From positions 248,001 through 312,000 of the forward strand of contig NZ_QKSM01000002.1 of NCBI RefSeq assembly GCF_003234185.1: a stretch of DNA of 64,000 nt, read 5' to 3'. Position numbers and translations under genes: made by a program. Under the pieces are notes generated by a model. That model did not search any database. It worked only from the letters and a program-made list of their open reading frames with translations, and was not told the DNA's origin. Below are positions 34,204 to 43,469 of the stretch, in pieces; the first letter of the stretch is position 1, and every line of letters starts with the position of its first letter. Origin of the DNA: Curtobacterium sp. MCSS17_008 (GTDB lineage: Bacteria > Actinomycetota > Actinomycetes > Actinomycetales > Microbacteriaceae).

Positions 34204-34752
34204 ATGACCGCCGAGCCGCCGCCCGAACGCGTCGTCGCGCGGCTCCGGCCGCACGCGCGGCGGCTGGTGCGGCCGGCCGTGTTCGTCGTGCTCGTCGCGA
34301 TGGCCGGCGGGTTCGGCTTCGGGGTGTTCCGCGCGCAGCTCGCCTGGGTGAACGCCGTCGTGGCCGCGCTGACGGTGCTGCTCGTCGTGCTCGGCGGCCT
34401 GGTCCCGCTGCTGCGGTGGATGTCCCAGCGGTACGTCGTCACCACCAGGCGGCTCGTCGTCGTGCACGGGCTCGGCACCCGGACCAGGCGGGAGCTGCTG
34501 CACTCACGCGGCTACGACGTGACCGTCCGCCGCCGCGGAATGCAGGGGGTCTGGCGGTCCGGGGACGTCCTCGTGTTCCCCGGTGACGACGCCCCCGTCG
34601 TGCTCGCGGACGTGCCGCACGCGGACCTGGTCGTGGCGGTCCTGCACGACCTGGTCGAGGCGCACGAGGCCCGCCGTCGGCACCGCGAACCGGACTGGGA
34701 CGAGATCGTCGGCGGCCCGGTCCGCCCGACGTGGGACGACGGCGGGCGCTGA
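34204..34752 (+). CDS. PH-like (bPH2) domain membrane protein
   Basis: A 182-residue protein. Two membrane segments (about 27-45 and 50-75) are followed by RYVVTTRRLVVVHGLGTRTRRELLHSR, a run that is typical of bacterial PH-like (YdbS/bPH2) domains; the sheet continues to FPGDDAPVVLADVP. ATG 34204 is 4 nt after the birA stop; an upstream in-frame ATG at 34192 would overlap birA by 8 nt. Its role is unknown, and co-transcription with birA may be coincidental. It occurs beside birA in many Microbacteriaceae as far as I recall. Confidence 0.75.
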   Translation: MTAEPPPERVVARLRPHARRLVRPAVFVVLVAMAGGFGFGVFRAQLAWVNAVVAALTVLLVVLGGLVPLLRWMSQRYVVTTRRLVVVHGLGTRTRRELLHSRGYDVTVRRRGMQGVWRSGDVLVFPGDDAPVVLADVPHADLVVAVLHDLVEAHEARRRHREPDWDEIVGGPVRPTWDDGGR

Positions 34753-34792
34753 CCCGCACGCGCGGGGATTGGGGCATTCCCGGGGGACCCGG

Positions 34793-34798
34793 TACCGT
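34793..34798 (+). promoter_or_regulatory. -10 hexamer TACCGT of ugd, leaderless type
   Basis: TACCGT is followed by 6 nt (CGTCCC) and GTG 34805. Confidence 0.5.
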
Positions 34799-34804
34799 CG
34801 TCCC

Positions 34805-36112
34805 GTGCGTATCTCCGTCATCGGCTGCGGGTACCTCGGTGCCGTGCACGCCGCCTCCATGGCCAAGCTCGGACACGAGGTCGTCGCGGTCGACGTCGAC
34901 CCCGCCAAGATCGAGCGCCTCGCCGCGGGCGAGGCCCCCTTCTTCGAGCCCGGACTGCCCGAGATCCTGACCGAGGCCCTGTCGTCCGGTCGCATCCGGT
35001 TCACCACCGACATGTCCGAGGTCGCGGGCTCGACCGTGCACTTCCTCGCGGTCGGCACCCCGCAGGGCCCGACCGGCGCCGCCGACCTGACCTACGTCGA
35101 CGCCGCCGTCGCCGCGCTCACGCCGCACCTGTCGGCGGGCGAGTTCGTCGTCGGCAAGTCGACCGTGCCGGTCGGCACCGCGGCGCGTCTCGCGGGCGAG
35201 GTCGAGTCGGCCGTCCCCGGTGCGACGCTCGTGTGGAACCCGGAGTTCCTGCGCGAGGGCTTCGCCGTGCAGGACACCATCTCGCCCGATCGCTTCGTCT
35301 ACGGGGTCCCCGAGGGCGAGGCCGGTCAGCGCGCCGTCGCCGTGCTCGACGAGGTCTACGCGCAGGCGCTCGCCGCCGGCACGCCCCGCCTCGTGGTGAA
35401 CCTCCCCACGGCGGAGCTCGTGAAGATCAGCGCCAACGCGTTCCTCGCGACGAAGATCTCGTTCATCAACGCGATGGCGGAGATCGCCGAGGTCGCCGGC
35501 GCCGACGTCACGGCGCTCGCCGACGCGATCGGACACGACGACCGCATCGGCCGGAAGTTCCTCAACGCGGGTCTCGGGTTCGGCGGGGGGTGCCTGCCGA
35601 AGGACATCCGTGCGTTCCAGGCGCGCGCCGACGAACTCGGCGTGGGGGAGTCCCTGGCGTTCCTCGCCGACGTCGACGCCACGAACCTGCGTCGTCGCGC
35701 CCACGTGGTCGAGCTCGCCACGGAGCTGCTCGGCGGTTCGGTCGAGGGCAAGCGCGTGGCCGTGCTCGGACTCGCGTTCAAGCCGAACTCGGACGACGTG
35801 CGCGACTCCCCGGCGCTCGACATCGCGGCGCGGCTGCTCGCCCTCGGCGCGACGGTCGCGGCGTACGACCCGGAGGCGATCGAGACCGCCCGTCGTCTGC
35901 ACCCCGCACTCGACTACGTCGCGTCGCCCACCGACGCGGTGACCGGCGCGGACCTCGTGCTGGTGCTGACCGAGTGGACGGCGTTCCGCGACCTCGACCC
36001 GACCGAGATCACTCCGCTCGTCGCGTCGCCGGTCGTGATCGACGGCCGCAACTGCCTGGACCGCGACGCCTGGACCGCCGCGGGCTTCACGTACCGCGGC
36101 ATGGGGCGTTGA
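34805..36112 (+). CDS. ugd: UDP-glucose 6-dehydrogenase
   Basis: A 435-residue NAD-dependent enzyme making UDP-glucuronate. The Rossmann motif is ISVIGCGYLGAVHA at the N-terminus, VGKSTVPVGTAA follows, the substrate loop is EFLREGFAVQDTISPDR, and the catalytic Cys lies in LGFGGGCLPKDIRAF near residue 263. The C-terminal domain has GLAFKPNSDDVRDSPAL. GTG 34805 fits both the -10 and the start of the nucleotide fold; the open frame extends upstream into the previous gene. It opens the polysaccharide part of the window. Confidence 0.95.
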   Translation: MRISVIGCGYLGAVHAASMAKLGHEVVAVDVDPAKIERLAAGEAPFFEPGLPEILTEALSSGRIRFTTDMSEVAGSTVHFLAVGTPQGPTGAADLTYVDAAVAALTPHLSAGEFVVGKSTVPVGTAARLAGEVESAVPGATLVWNPEFLREGFAVQDTISPDRFVYGVPEGEAGQRAVAVLDEVYAQALAAGTPRLVVNLPTAELVKISANAFLATKISFINAMAEIAEVAGADVTALADAIGHDDRIGRKFLNAGLGFGGGCLPKDIRAFQARADELGVGESLAFLADVDATNLRRRAHVVELATELLGGSVEGKRVAVLGLAFKPNSDDVRDSPALDIAARLLALGATVAAYDPEAIETARRLHPALDYVASPTDAVTGADLVLVLTEWTAFRDLDPTEITPLVASPVVIDGRNCLDRDAWTAAGFTYRGMGR

Positions 36113-36130
36113 CCCGCTGACGACCATCAC

Positions 36131-36168
36131 GACGGACGGCCGCTCCCCTCGGGGAGCGGCCGTCCGTC
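36131..36168. terminator. Bidirectional terminator between ugd and the GT4 gene
   Basis: Perfect 18-bp arms (36131-36148 and 36151-36168), starting GACGGACGGCCGCTCC, with 2 nt between them. It lies between convergent genes. Confidence 0.75.
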
Positions 36169-36205
36169 GTCCGACCGGGTTCCTGCGACGGGCCCCCGGT
36201 CCGGG

Positions 36206-37417
36206 TCAGGCCCGTGGGGCGGTGGCCCGGTCGAGTGCCGAGCGGAGGACGTCGCGGTAGCGCGCACCGATGCGTTCCGTCGCGTACTCGGCCGCGGCCG
36301 CCACGGCACCGTCCTGGTACCGCTGGCGGGCGTCGTCGTCCGTCAGCGCGCGCACGAGCGCGGCGCGCAGTGCGTCCACGTCGCCCGGGGGCACGAGCAG
36401 ACCCGACGTGTCGTCGCGGACGACCTCGCGGATGCCGGGCAGGTCGCTCGCCACGATCGCCGCGCCCACCGCCGCCGCCTCGAGCAGCGTGACGGGCAGC
36501 CCCTCCTGGTCGCCGTTCGCGGCCGGGACGGAGGGCAGGGCGACGACGGTCGCCGACGCCAGGGTGGCGAGGACCTCGGACTTGCCGCGCTGGCCGAGGA
36601 ACTCCACCGGCAACCCCGCGGCCTGCCGCTCGAGGCGCTCGCGCCAGGGGCCGTCGCCGACGACGGTCAGTGACCAGTCGACCTCGTCGATGCCCCGGAG
36701 TGCCTCGACGAGGTTGCCGAAGCCCTTCTTCTCGACGAGGCGACCGACCGCGACCACGTGCCCCGGTCGGCGTGCGGTGTCCTGTCGTGCCGCGAGGGCA
36801 GGAGCGAGGTCGACGCCCATCGGGATGACGCTCGAACGCGCCGGGTCGACACCCCACTCGGTCAGACGGTCGCGCATCTCGTCGTTGACCGTGGTCACGT
36901 GGGCGGAGCGCCCGAAGACCCAGCGCTTGAGCCGGACGAGCGGCGCGGCGCGGAGGGCGTAGACGTCGCCGCCGTGCGTCGTGACGACGAGGGGGACCCC
37001 GGGTGCCGCGAGCGCCGTGACGAGGCCCTGCGGGATCGCCCAGTGCGCGTGGATGACGTCGGGCCGCGCCGCCCGGACGGCACGCCGCACGGCGAGGTAC
37101 TGCGCGACCAGGAGCGCCGGCACCTGCAGCAGACGCTTCCGGTCCGCCTTCAGGTTGTCCAGGATCGCGCCGTCCGCCAGGTCCTCGAAGCGACGCGGGA
37201 AGTAGGGGAACCGGCGGACGCGGACGCCGTCGATGGTCTCCGACCGGGCCGCGCCGGCGACCCGCGGCGTCAGGACGGCGGTGTCGAACTCGACCGCCTC
37301 CTGCCGTGCGAGGTCGAGCACGAACGCGGGCACCCCGTCGTCGGGGTGCGCGGGGAAGGTGGAGGCGAGCACGAGCAGGCGCGGGCGTCCGGTGGCGGGG
37401 CGGGCGGGTGCGGGCAA
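36206..37417 (-). CDS. Glycosyltransferase family 4
   Basis: A 403-residue GT-B glycosyltransferase. The N-terminal domain opens with LLVLASTFPAHPDDGVPAFV and contains DVIHAHWAIPQGL and VTTHGGDVYALR. The C-terminal domain has VVAVGRLVEKKGFGNLVEAL and the donor-binding E in NGDQEGLPVTLLEAAAVG. I chose the TTG at 37417, which has GGAAGG 8-13 nt upstream and sits just before the conserved region; no ATG or GTG lies nearby in frame. The acceptor and donor are unknown. It is divergent from the pyruvyl transferase. Confidence 0.85.
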   Translation of the reverse strand: MPAPARPATGRPRLLVLASTFPAHPDDGVPAFVLDLARQEAVEFDTAVLTPRVAGAARSETIDGVRVRRFPYFPRRFEDLADGAILDNLKADRKRLLQVPALLVAQYLAVRRAVRAARPDVIHAHWAIPQGLVTALAAPGVPLVVTTHGGDVYALRAAPLVRLKRWVFGRSAHVTTVNDEMRDRLTEWGVDPARSSVIPMGVDLAPALAARQDTARRPGHVVAVGRLVEKKGFGNLVEALRGIDEVDWSLTVVGDGPWRERLERQAAGLPVEFLGQRGKSEVLATLASATVVALPSVPAANGDQEGLPVTLLEAAAVGAAIVASDLPGIREVVRDDTSGLLVPPGDVDALRAALVRALTDDDARQRYQDGAVAAAAEYATERIGARYRDVLRSALDRATAPRA

Positions 37418-37488
37418 GGAGGGGCCTTCCGTGTCGACGGTGGATCGGCGGACGGGTCCCGGTCGATCGGGGACGCCGCTCGGGTTGG

Positions 37489-37494
37489 TACGCT
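37489..37494 (+). promoter_or_regulatory. Candidate -10 (TACGCT) for the pyruvyl transferase operon
   Basis: TACGCT lies 58 nt upstream of GTG 37553, within the 135-bp divergent gap. Confidence 0.4.
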
Positions 37495-37552
37495 GCTCGG
37501 GGCCTGCGGCGCGACCGGTGCGCAGGCGCGGCAGGACCGGAGCAGGAGACCC

Positions 37553-38776
37553 GTGCGCGTACTCATCCACAATAGCGATTCGCCCCACAACCGAGGGGAC
37601 CGGGCGATCCTCGCCGGGAACATCGAGCTGGCTCGCCGTCGGTGGCCGGGTGCGGAGATCGTGTCGCTGTCGCAGTACCCGGAGCGCGACGGGGAGTGGT
37701 TCGGGATCCGATTCCTGCCGATGTCGCCGTACAGCACGGGCATCGGCGACCTCTTCCGTCTGCTGCGGGCGGCGCGCACCGCCGACGTCGTCCTCTGGGG
37801 CGGTGGCGAGATCCTCAAGGACTACACGAACAAGCTCGGGCTGGTCTACTGGCTGCTGAAGTTCCTGCTCGTCCGTGCCGTCAACCGGCACGTCGTCGGC
37901 GCGTTCCAGGGCATCGGACCGACGTCGGCGGGCATCAGCAAGCGGCTGATCCGCGCGACGGTCGACCTGACCGAGGTCTTCATCGTCCGCGACGAGGAAT
38001 CGCGCGAGAAGCTGCGCTCCTGGGGTGTCCGGACGCCCGTGATCGCGTCCTTCGACCCCGCGGTCGTCGGGACCGTGACCGCCCCGGACGCGGCCGTGCT
38101 CGAGCGCCTCGAGCGGACCACCGGGCTCACCGCCGACCGACTCCGGGGCTCGGTGGGCATCGGCGTCCGCCGCTGGTTCCACTACAAGCGCAGCGGTTGG
38201 ATCCCGTTCCGCTTCATCCCGAAGGCGCTCCGACGCGCGCACGCGGAGTCCGCCGATCTCGTGACCTACCGCGGGGCGCTCGCGGAGCTGGTCGACACCG
38301 TGGTCGAGCGCTGGGACGCCGACGTGGTCTTCTACCCGATGCACATGGAGGCGTCCGAGGGGGACGCCGCGTTCGCGCGCGAGGTCATCGCCGAGATGCG
38401 GCACGGCGACCGCGCCCACGTCGTCGAGGCCGACGAGTTCTCGCCCGCCGAGTACGCCGGCCTCATGTCGCGCAGCCGCCTCTTCATCGCGAGCCGCCTG
38501 CACTCGGCCATCGTCGCGACGATCGCGGGCGTGCCGGCCACCGTCCTCTACTACGTCGACAAGGGGCGGCTGTTCTTCGAGCAGATCGGCCAGCAGCGCT
38601 ACGCCCGTCCCATCGAGGACGCCCTCACGCCGACCTTCGTCGCCGACGTCGTCGCCTCGCTCGAGGACCTCGACGAGCACCGCGACCGTGTCGTCGCGGA
38701 CCTGGCTGACGGCGTGGAGCGCATGACGACGGCCCTGCACGCCGACTTCGCGCGCGGGACCGAGGGCGTGGCTTGA
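37553..38776 (+). CDS. Polysaccharide pyruvyl transferase family protein
   Basis: A 407-residue protein with a GT-B-like fold. The N-terminus reads VRVLIHNSDSPHNRGDRAIL, the CsaB/ExoV-type start (N-x-GD). LWGGGEILKDYTNKLG and FQGIGPTSAGISKRL follow, and the late motif SRSRLFIASRLHSAIVATIAGVP is family-typical. It would add a pyruvate ketal from phosphoenolpyruvate to a sugar of a surface polymer. GTG 37553 has a good site (AGGAG). Its stop overlaps the next start (TTGA). Confidence 0.88.
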   Translation: MRVLIHNSDSPHNRGDRAILAGNIELARRRWPGAEIVSLSQYPERDGEWFGIRFLPMSPYSTGIGDLFRLLRAARTADVVLWGGGEILKDYTNKLGLVYWLLKFLLVRAVNRHVVGAFQGIGPTSAGISKRLIRATVDLTEVFIVRDEESREKLRSWGVRTPVIASFDPAVVGTVTAPDAAVLERLERTTGLTADRLRGSVGIGVRRWFHYKRSGWIPFRFIPKALRRAHAESADLVTYRGALAELVDTVVERWDADVVFYPMHMEASEGDAAFAREVIAEMRHGDRAHVVEADEFSPAEYAGLMSRSRLFIASRLHSAIVATIAGVPATVLYYVDKGRLFFEQIGQQRYARPIEDALTPTFVADVVASLEDLDEHRDRVVADLADGVERMTTALHADFARGTEGVA

Positions 38777-39765
38777 GCCCGACGGCGAAGCGTGTGCTGC
38801 GACGGGCCGTCCCGATCGTCTTCTACGTCCTCCTCGCGGTCTTCCTCTTCCTCTACGTCCGCAGCGTCGACTGGGGGCAGCTCGCCGGGATCCGCTGGAA
38901 CTGGTGGTGGGTCGCCGTCGCGACGGCGATCAGCCTCGGCTTCCGGTACTGGGGCGTCGGCATCTGGTTCTTCCTGCTCCGGCGGCTCGGTGCGACCGGC
39001 CTGCGGGGCAGCGGTGTCGCGCTGACCTTCGTCTACGCCAAGTCGTGGATGGGCCGGTACATCCCGGGCGCCGCGACCTGGATCATCGGCAAGGTCTACT
39101 TCGCGTCGAAGCACGGTGTCTCCCGCGCACGGCTCGGTGTCAGCGGGCTGCTCGAAGGCGCCCTGCAGATCGCCGCCACGCTCGCGCTCGCACTCGTGCT
39201 GCTGCTGGTCGACCCGCGGACGCACGAGCTCGACCCGTGGATCATCGCGCTCATGGTCGTCGCCTTCGTCGGGTGCGTGGTGTGCCTCATCCCGAAGGTC
39301 TTCGTCTTCCTCATCAGCACGGCCCTGCGCATCCTCCGCCGGCCGGCGCTCGACCCCGACGTCGCTCCGAGCCTCGGCACGGTGCTCGGCGGCGCCGGCC
39401 TCTACGTCGCCGGTGCGGTCCTGTCCGGGACCGCGTACTACTTCATCACGCTCGCGGTCTACCCGTCGCTGCGTCCTGCCGACGCCGCGTTCGTGATCGG
39501 CGCGGCCAGCATGGCGTCGGCGATCAGCATGCTCGCCGTCTTCGCCCCCGGCGGCCTCGGCGTCCGGGAGGGCGTGCAGGCGCTCCTGCTCGGACTCGTG
39601 ATGCCGGGACCGATCGCGCTCGTCGTGGTCGTCGTCACCCGCGTGTGGAGCCTGGCGGTCGACGGGCTGTTCCTGCTGGTCGCTGCCGTCCCGACGTGGT
39701 TCTCGAAGCGGAGCGGGCCCGACGAGGTCGACCCCGCCGGTGCGGAGCCCGCGCCGGGCCACTGA
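38773..39765 (+). CDS. Flippase-like membrane protein (LPG synthase TM / UPF0104 family)
   Basis: A 330-residue protein with about eight membrane segments. Family motifs are YAKSWMGRYIPGAATWIIGK and FAPGGLGVREGVQALLLGL, the latter the signature G-x-REG of the lysylphosphatidylglycerol-synthase membrane domain family (AglD-like). Members are linked to lipid or polysaccharide translocation. The start is TTG 38773, overlapping the upstream stop by 4 nt, so expression is coupled to the pyruvyl transferase. Confidence 0.85.
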   Translation: MSPTAKRVLRRAVPIVFYVLLAVFLFLYVRSVDWGQLAGIRWNWWWVAVATAISLGFRYWGVGIWFFLLRRLGATGLRGSGVALTFVYAKSWMGRYIPGAATWIIGKVYFASKHGVSRARLGVSGLLEGALQIAATLALALVLLLVDPRTHELDPWIIALMVVAFVGCVVCLIPKVFVFLISTALRILRRPALDPDVAPSLGTVLGGAGLYVAGAVLSGTAYYFITLAVYPSLRPADAAFVIGAASMASAISMLAVFAPGGLGVREGVQALLLGLVMPGPIALVVVVVTRVWSLAVDGLFLLVAAVPTWFSKRSGPDEVDPAGAEPAPGH

Positions 39766-39792
39766 GACGGACCGGTCGACAGGACGCAGGAG

Positions 39793-39838
39793 CAACGGCA
39801 GGGGCCGGACCACCGCGGTGGTCCGGCCCCTGCCGTTG
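39793..39838. terminator. 46-bp perfect palindrome, bidirectional terminator
   Basis: The two 23-nt halves (39793-39815 and 39816-39838), starting CAACGGCAGGGGCC, are exact reverse complements. It lies between convergent genes. Confidence 0.75.
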
Positions 39839-39862
39839 TGGCACCGTCCGCGGCAGGAGGGG

Positions 39863-41425
39863 TCAGGCGGTCGTCACCCGGTCACGGTCCGCCACGCGCG
39901 CAGGGGCGGGCATCCGCACCACCTGGACGACCGTCGCGACCACCCCGACGAGCACCAGCACGACCAGGACGGCGACGACCGCCGGGGGCACGGGCCCGAG
40001 GGCCACGTAGCGGGCGACCCCGGCGGGCGTGACCGGGAACCGCGCGGCGTTCCAGAACCAGCTCGACACGACGCCGAGGCCGTAGAAGCCGATCACGGGC
40101 AGCGCGACCGCCAGACCGACGGCCGTCCGGGTGCGGGCGACGGGACCGGCGGCGAGCCGACGCCAGGCGACCGCGCTCACGGCGATGAGACAGACGATCG
40201 CGGGGAAGTAGTAGCGCCCCTGCGTCGCCGCGACCTCGGTCGTCGTCAGGTAGGCGTGCGCACTCGTGTACGTCTGGATGCCGATGAGGAGCGCGGGGAA
40301 GACGGCCACCACCGCGACCACGCGGCGCTCCGGGGCGCGACGGAAGGCGAACACGACGACGACCACGAGCGCGACGATCGTCAACAGGCTCGTCAGCACG
40401 TCACCGATCGAGACCTGGGCCTTGATGCCCGGACTGCCCCAGAACGTCCTGGCGAGGGTGCCCCAGCTGACGTCGAGGAAGTGCCCGAGTGTCGGGTGCT
40501 CCCCGGGCGGGAAGTCCTTCGGCGGCCGCATCGCGGTGTAGCCGTTGGGTTGCACGCGGCCGTACGCCACGATGTTGTGCAGCCACCACCACGCGCCGAT
40601 CGCGGCGGCGAGGGCGAGCGTCGCGACCGTGCGCACCAGGCGAGCCCGCAGGGTGACCACGCCGCTGCCCGCGACGAGCACGACGAGCGCCACGAACGGG
40701 ATCGCGGGGAGCCCGGTCCCCTTGATCCAGATGAGGGCGCCCAGTGCGACCCCGAGGCCGAGCGTCGTCCGCCACCGGTGGTCGCCGGTGAGGAGCCGGA
40801 CGGCGAGCCACACGACGACGGCGGCGAACAGCATCACGGGTGCGTCGTTCGACACCGAGGACGCGATGGAGGCGAGCTGGGGGACGGCGAACAGCGCCAG
40901 CGCACCGAGCAGGCCGGCGCGCGGCGACCGGGTGACGCGACGCACCGACGCCCAGGTGAGGAGGGGGAGGAACGTGACCGCGGCGACGTCGACCAGTCGC
41001 AACACGAGGACCGCGTGGTCCCACCGGAGATCGGCGAAGTGGACGGCCTTGAGCGCGAGCGCGCCGACCAGGTAGGCCGTCGGCGGGTGCTGCGTCATCT
41101 GGTCGACGGTGCTCGACTCACCGGGTGCGCCGCCGAGGAGCTCCGCGAAGTCGGACCACTCCGACTTCGGGACGGTGGTCTGCTGCGCGGCCGCGGCCTG
41201 GACCGCGTTGAGCACGTGCATCTCGCCGGGCGCGACCCAGGGCGCCCCGATCGCCAGGTGCACGGTGGCGTCGATGTGCGCGGTCTCGTCGGGGGCCTGG
41301 AACACGGGCACGACGAGCGCCCAGACGAGCAGCCACAGGCCGAAGGCGACCGTGACGACGGCGACGGCGACGCGCTCCCGACGCGTGGTGGGTGGCAGGG
41401 TGTCTCGGCGTCCGGTCGTCGTCAC
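39863..41425 (-). CDS. DUF2142-like polytopic membrane protein (GT-C type)
   Basis: A 520-residue protein with about 11-12 membrane helices. The first external loop has VPVFQAPDETAHIDAT, the acidic motif (DE followed by H) found in DUF2142 and related GT-C glycosyltransferases that use lipid-linked sugars. HPPTAYLVGALAL and SNDAPVMLFAA follow. The large loop between helices contains EHPTLGHFLDVSWGTLAR. GTG 41425 is the start; TAGGAT lies 6 nt upstream. It probably transfers a sugar to a wall polymer on the outer face of the membrane; this is inference. Confidence 0.75.
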   Translation of the reverse strand: MTTTGRRDTLPPTTRRERVAVAVVTVAFGLWLLVWALVVPVFQAPDETAHIDATVHLAIGAPWVAPGEMHVLNAVQAAAAQQTTVPKSEWSDFAELLGGAPGESSTVDQMTQHPPTAYLVGALALKAVHFADLRWDHAVLVLRLVDVAAVTFLPLLTWASVRRVTRSPRAGLLGALALFAVPQLASIASSVSNDAPVMLFAAVVVWLAVRLLTGDHRWRTTLGLGVALGALIWIKGTGLPAIPFVALVVLVAGSGVVTLRARLVRTVATLALAAAIGAWWWLHNIVAYGRVQPNGYTAMRPPKDFPPGEHPTLGHFLDVSWGTLARTFWGSPGIKAQVSIGDVLTSLLTIVALVVVVVFAFRRAPERRVVAVVAVFPALLIGIQTYTSAHAYLTTTEVAATQGRYYFPAIVCLIAVSAVAWRRLAAGPVARTRTAVGLAVALPVIGFYGLGVVSSWFWNAARFPVTPAGVARYVALGPVPPAVVAVLVVLVLVGVVATVVQVVRMPAPARVADRDRVTTA

Positions 41426-41431
41426 CGGACC

Positions 41432-41437
41432 ATCCTA
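41432..41437 (-). promoter_or_regulatory. -10 hexamer TAGGAT of the DUF2142-like gene, leaderless type
   Basis: TAGGAT on the minus strand is followed by 6 nt (GGTCCG) and GTG 41425. Confidence 0.5.
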
Positions 41438-41463
41438 GGGACGGTGCCGGGGGTCCACCGGTG

Positions 41464-41952
41464 TCAGGCCTCGGGGACGCGGACCGCCTCGGGCGTCGGG
41501 TCCGAGCGCCGAGCGGACTCCTGCTCGACGCGATCGGGGTGGTACACCCACACCTTGTACAGCCAGAACCGGAACGCCGTGCCGAGCCCGAGGCCGATCA
41601 CGTTGCCGGACACGTTGTCGGCGAGGGCGGACGTGAAGCCGAGCACGTAGTGCGACACGGCGAGGCAGCCGAGCGAGATGACCATGCCGCCGAGGGAGAC
41701 GACGACGAACTCGAAGCCCTCCTTCGCGGCGACCGACCGTCGCTGGTGCCGGAAGGTCCAGTAGCGGTTGCCGATCCAGTTCACGAAGATCGCGACGGTG
41801 GTGGAGACGACCTTCGCCCAGAAGGGCCCGCTGTGGACCTCGTCGGGGGAGAGCACCGTGGCGCGGAGCAGGTTGAAGACCCCGAGGTCGACGACGAAGC
41901 CGAACGCCCCGACGACGCCGAAGCGTGCGAGCTGTGCGATGAGTCGCCGCAC
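41464..41952 (-). CDS. GtrA-family membrane protein
   Basis: A 162-residue protein with four membrane segments. RLIAQLARFGVVGAFGFVVD at the N-terminus is the GtrA signature, and NWIGNRYWTFRHQRR is also family-typical. GtrA proteins are thought to flip undecaprenyl- or polyprenyl-phosphate sugars. GTG 41952 has AGGAG 6 nt upstream; the open frame is longer but not conserved before that. A basic tail with Glu/Ser residues ends the protein. It is divergent from purK. Confidence 0.88.
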   Translation of the reverse strand: MRRLIAQLARFGVVGAFGFVVDLGVFNLLRATVLSPDEVHSGPFWAKVVSTTVAIFVNWIGNRYWTFRHQRRSVAAKEGFEFVVVSLGGMVISLGCLAVSHYVLGFTSALADNVSGNVIGLGLGTAFRFWLYKVWVYHPDRVEQESARRSDPTPEAVRVPEA

Positions 41953-42086
41953 GTGGTCTCCTGAGTCCGTAGAGTTGTCCGGGACCGGCCAGCGGTCGGA
42001 ACGGGGCGGATCGACGATCGGCCTCGCAAGAGTGTAGTCGAGCGGTCGTGTCGACCATGTCCGGAACAGCGGAAGGAACACACAGC

Positions 42087-43223
42087 ATGGCATTGCGCGT
42101 CGGAGTCGTCGGCGGAGGACAGCTGGCCCGGATGATGGTGCCCGCGGCCGTCGAGCTCGGCCTGGAGATCAGCGTCCTCGCGGAGGGGCCCGGCATGTCC
42201 GCCGCGATCGCCGCCACCGCCGAGGGCGACTACCACGATGCCGAGACCGTCCTCGCCTTCGCACGCGGGGTCGACGTCGTCACCTTCGACCACGAGCACG
42301 TGCCCCAGGACGTCCTCCGCGCGCTCGTGGCCGCGGGCGTCGCCGTGCATCCCGGGCCGGACGCGCTCGCCGTGGCCCAGGACAAGATCGAGATGCGGGA
42401 ACGGCTGAGCGCCCTGGGCGTGCCCGTGCCCGAGTGGGCCGCCGTCCACGACCGCTCCGAGCTCGCGGCGTTCCTCGCTGACCACGGTGGCCGAGCGGTC
42501 GTGAAGACGCCGCGCGGTGGGTACGACGGCAAGGGTGTCCGGGTCGTGGCCGACCCCGCGGAGGTCGACGACTGGTTCACCGCGGTCGCCGAGCTCGGCG
42601 GGGACCAGGCACTGCTCGTGGAGGAGCTCGTGCCGTTCACGCGGGAGCTCGCGCAGTCCGTGGCGCGGCGACCCTCCGGGGACGTCGTGGCCTGGCCGCT
42701 CGTCGAGACCGTGCAGCGTGACGGTGTCTGTGCCGAGGTCATCGCCCCGGCACCGGCCGCCGCTGGTCGGCTCGCAGACGAGGCCGAGTCGCTCGCGGTC
42801 CGGATCGCCGAGGAACTGGGTGTGACCGGTGTGCTCGCGGTCGAGCTGTTCGAGACCGCCGACCAGCGGATCCTCGTGAACGAGCTCGCGATGCGTCCGC
42901 ACAACACCGGTCACTGGTCGATCGACGGCGCGACGACGAGCCAGTTCGAGCAGCACCTGCGCGCCGTCCTCGACCTGCCGCTGGGCACGACCGGGATGCA
43001 CGCGCCGGCGGCAGTGATGGTGAACGTCCTCGGCGGCCCGGTGGACGGCGACCTCGCCGGCCGGTACCCGGCCGCGCTCGAGGCGTTCCCCGAGGCGAAG
43101 TACCACTTCTACGGCAAGGCCCCGCGCCCCGGTCGGAAGGTCGGTCACGTCACGGTGCTCGGTGAGGACGTCGACGACGTCGTCTACCGGGCCCGCGCCG
43201 CTGCCGCGCACTTCGACGACTGA
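42087..43223 (+). CDS. purK: N5-carboxyaminoimidazole ribonucleotide synthase
   Basis: A 378-residue ATP-grasp enzyme of purine synthesis that converts AIR, ATP and bicarbonate to N5-CAIR, the substrate of PurE. Motifs are VGVVGGGQLARMM, TFDHEHVP, VKTPRGGYDGKGV and VNELAMRPHNTGHWSID. ATG 42087 has GGAAGGA upstream. It is separated from its pathway partner purE by the GH6 gene. A hairpin follows the stop. Confidence 0.96.
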   Translation: MALRVGVVGGGQLARMMVPAAVELGLEISVLAEGPGMSAAIAATAEGDYHDAETVLAFARGVDVVTFDHEHVPQDVLRALVAAGVAVHPGPDALAVAQDKIEMRERLSALGVPVPEWAAVHDRSELAAFLADHGGRAVVKTPRGGYDGKGVRVVADPAEVDDWFTAVAELGGDQALLVEELVPFTRELAQSVARRPSGDVVAWPLVETVQRDGVCAEVIAPAPAAAGRLADEAESLAVRIAEELGVTGVLAVELFETADQRILVNELAMRPHNTGHWSIDGATTSQFEQHLRAVLDLPLGTTGMHAPAAVMVNVLGGPVDGDLAGRYPAALEAFPEAKYHFYGKAPRPGRKVGHVTVLGEDVDDVVYRARAAAAHFDD

Positions 43224-43259
43224 CACGACCGGGCACGACCGACGCGGCCCGACCCTGGG

Positions 43260-43286
43260 CCGGGGCACGGCGTCGGCCTGCCCCGG
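43260..43286 (+). terminator. Hairpin after purK
   Basis: CCGGGGCA and TGCCCCGG form an 8-bp stem with an 11-nt loop, 37 nt after the purK stop. The rest of the 246-bp gap to the GH6 gene shows nothing distinctive. Confidence 0.45.
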
Positions 43287-43469
43287 GACGGCGGTCGGCA
43301 GCGGGGCGGCGGTGGGTCGTGCCTCCCGTCCGGAGGGGCGGACCCGCGTCCGCGGCGGTCCGCTGGACGACCGACACCCGCTCGGGTGCCACCCGGTCTG
43401 GGAACTGCGCCGACGGCGGTCCCGGGGCTTCCATGGGATGGTCCGTGCCCGTGTGTCCCGGAGAGTGCC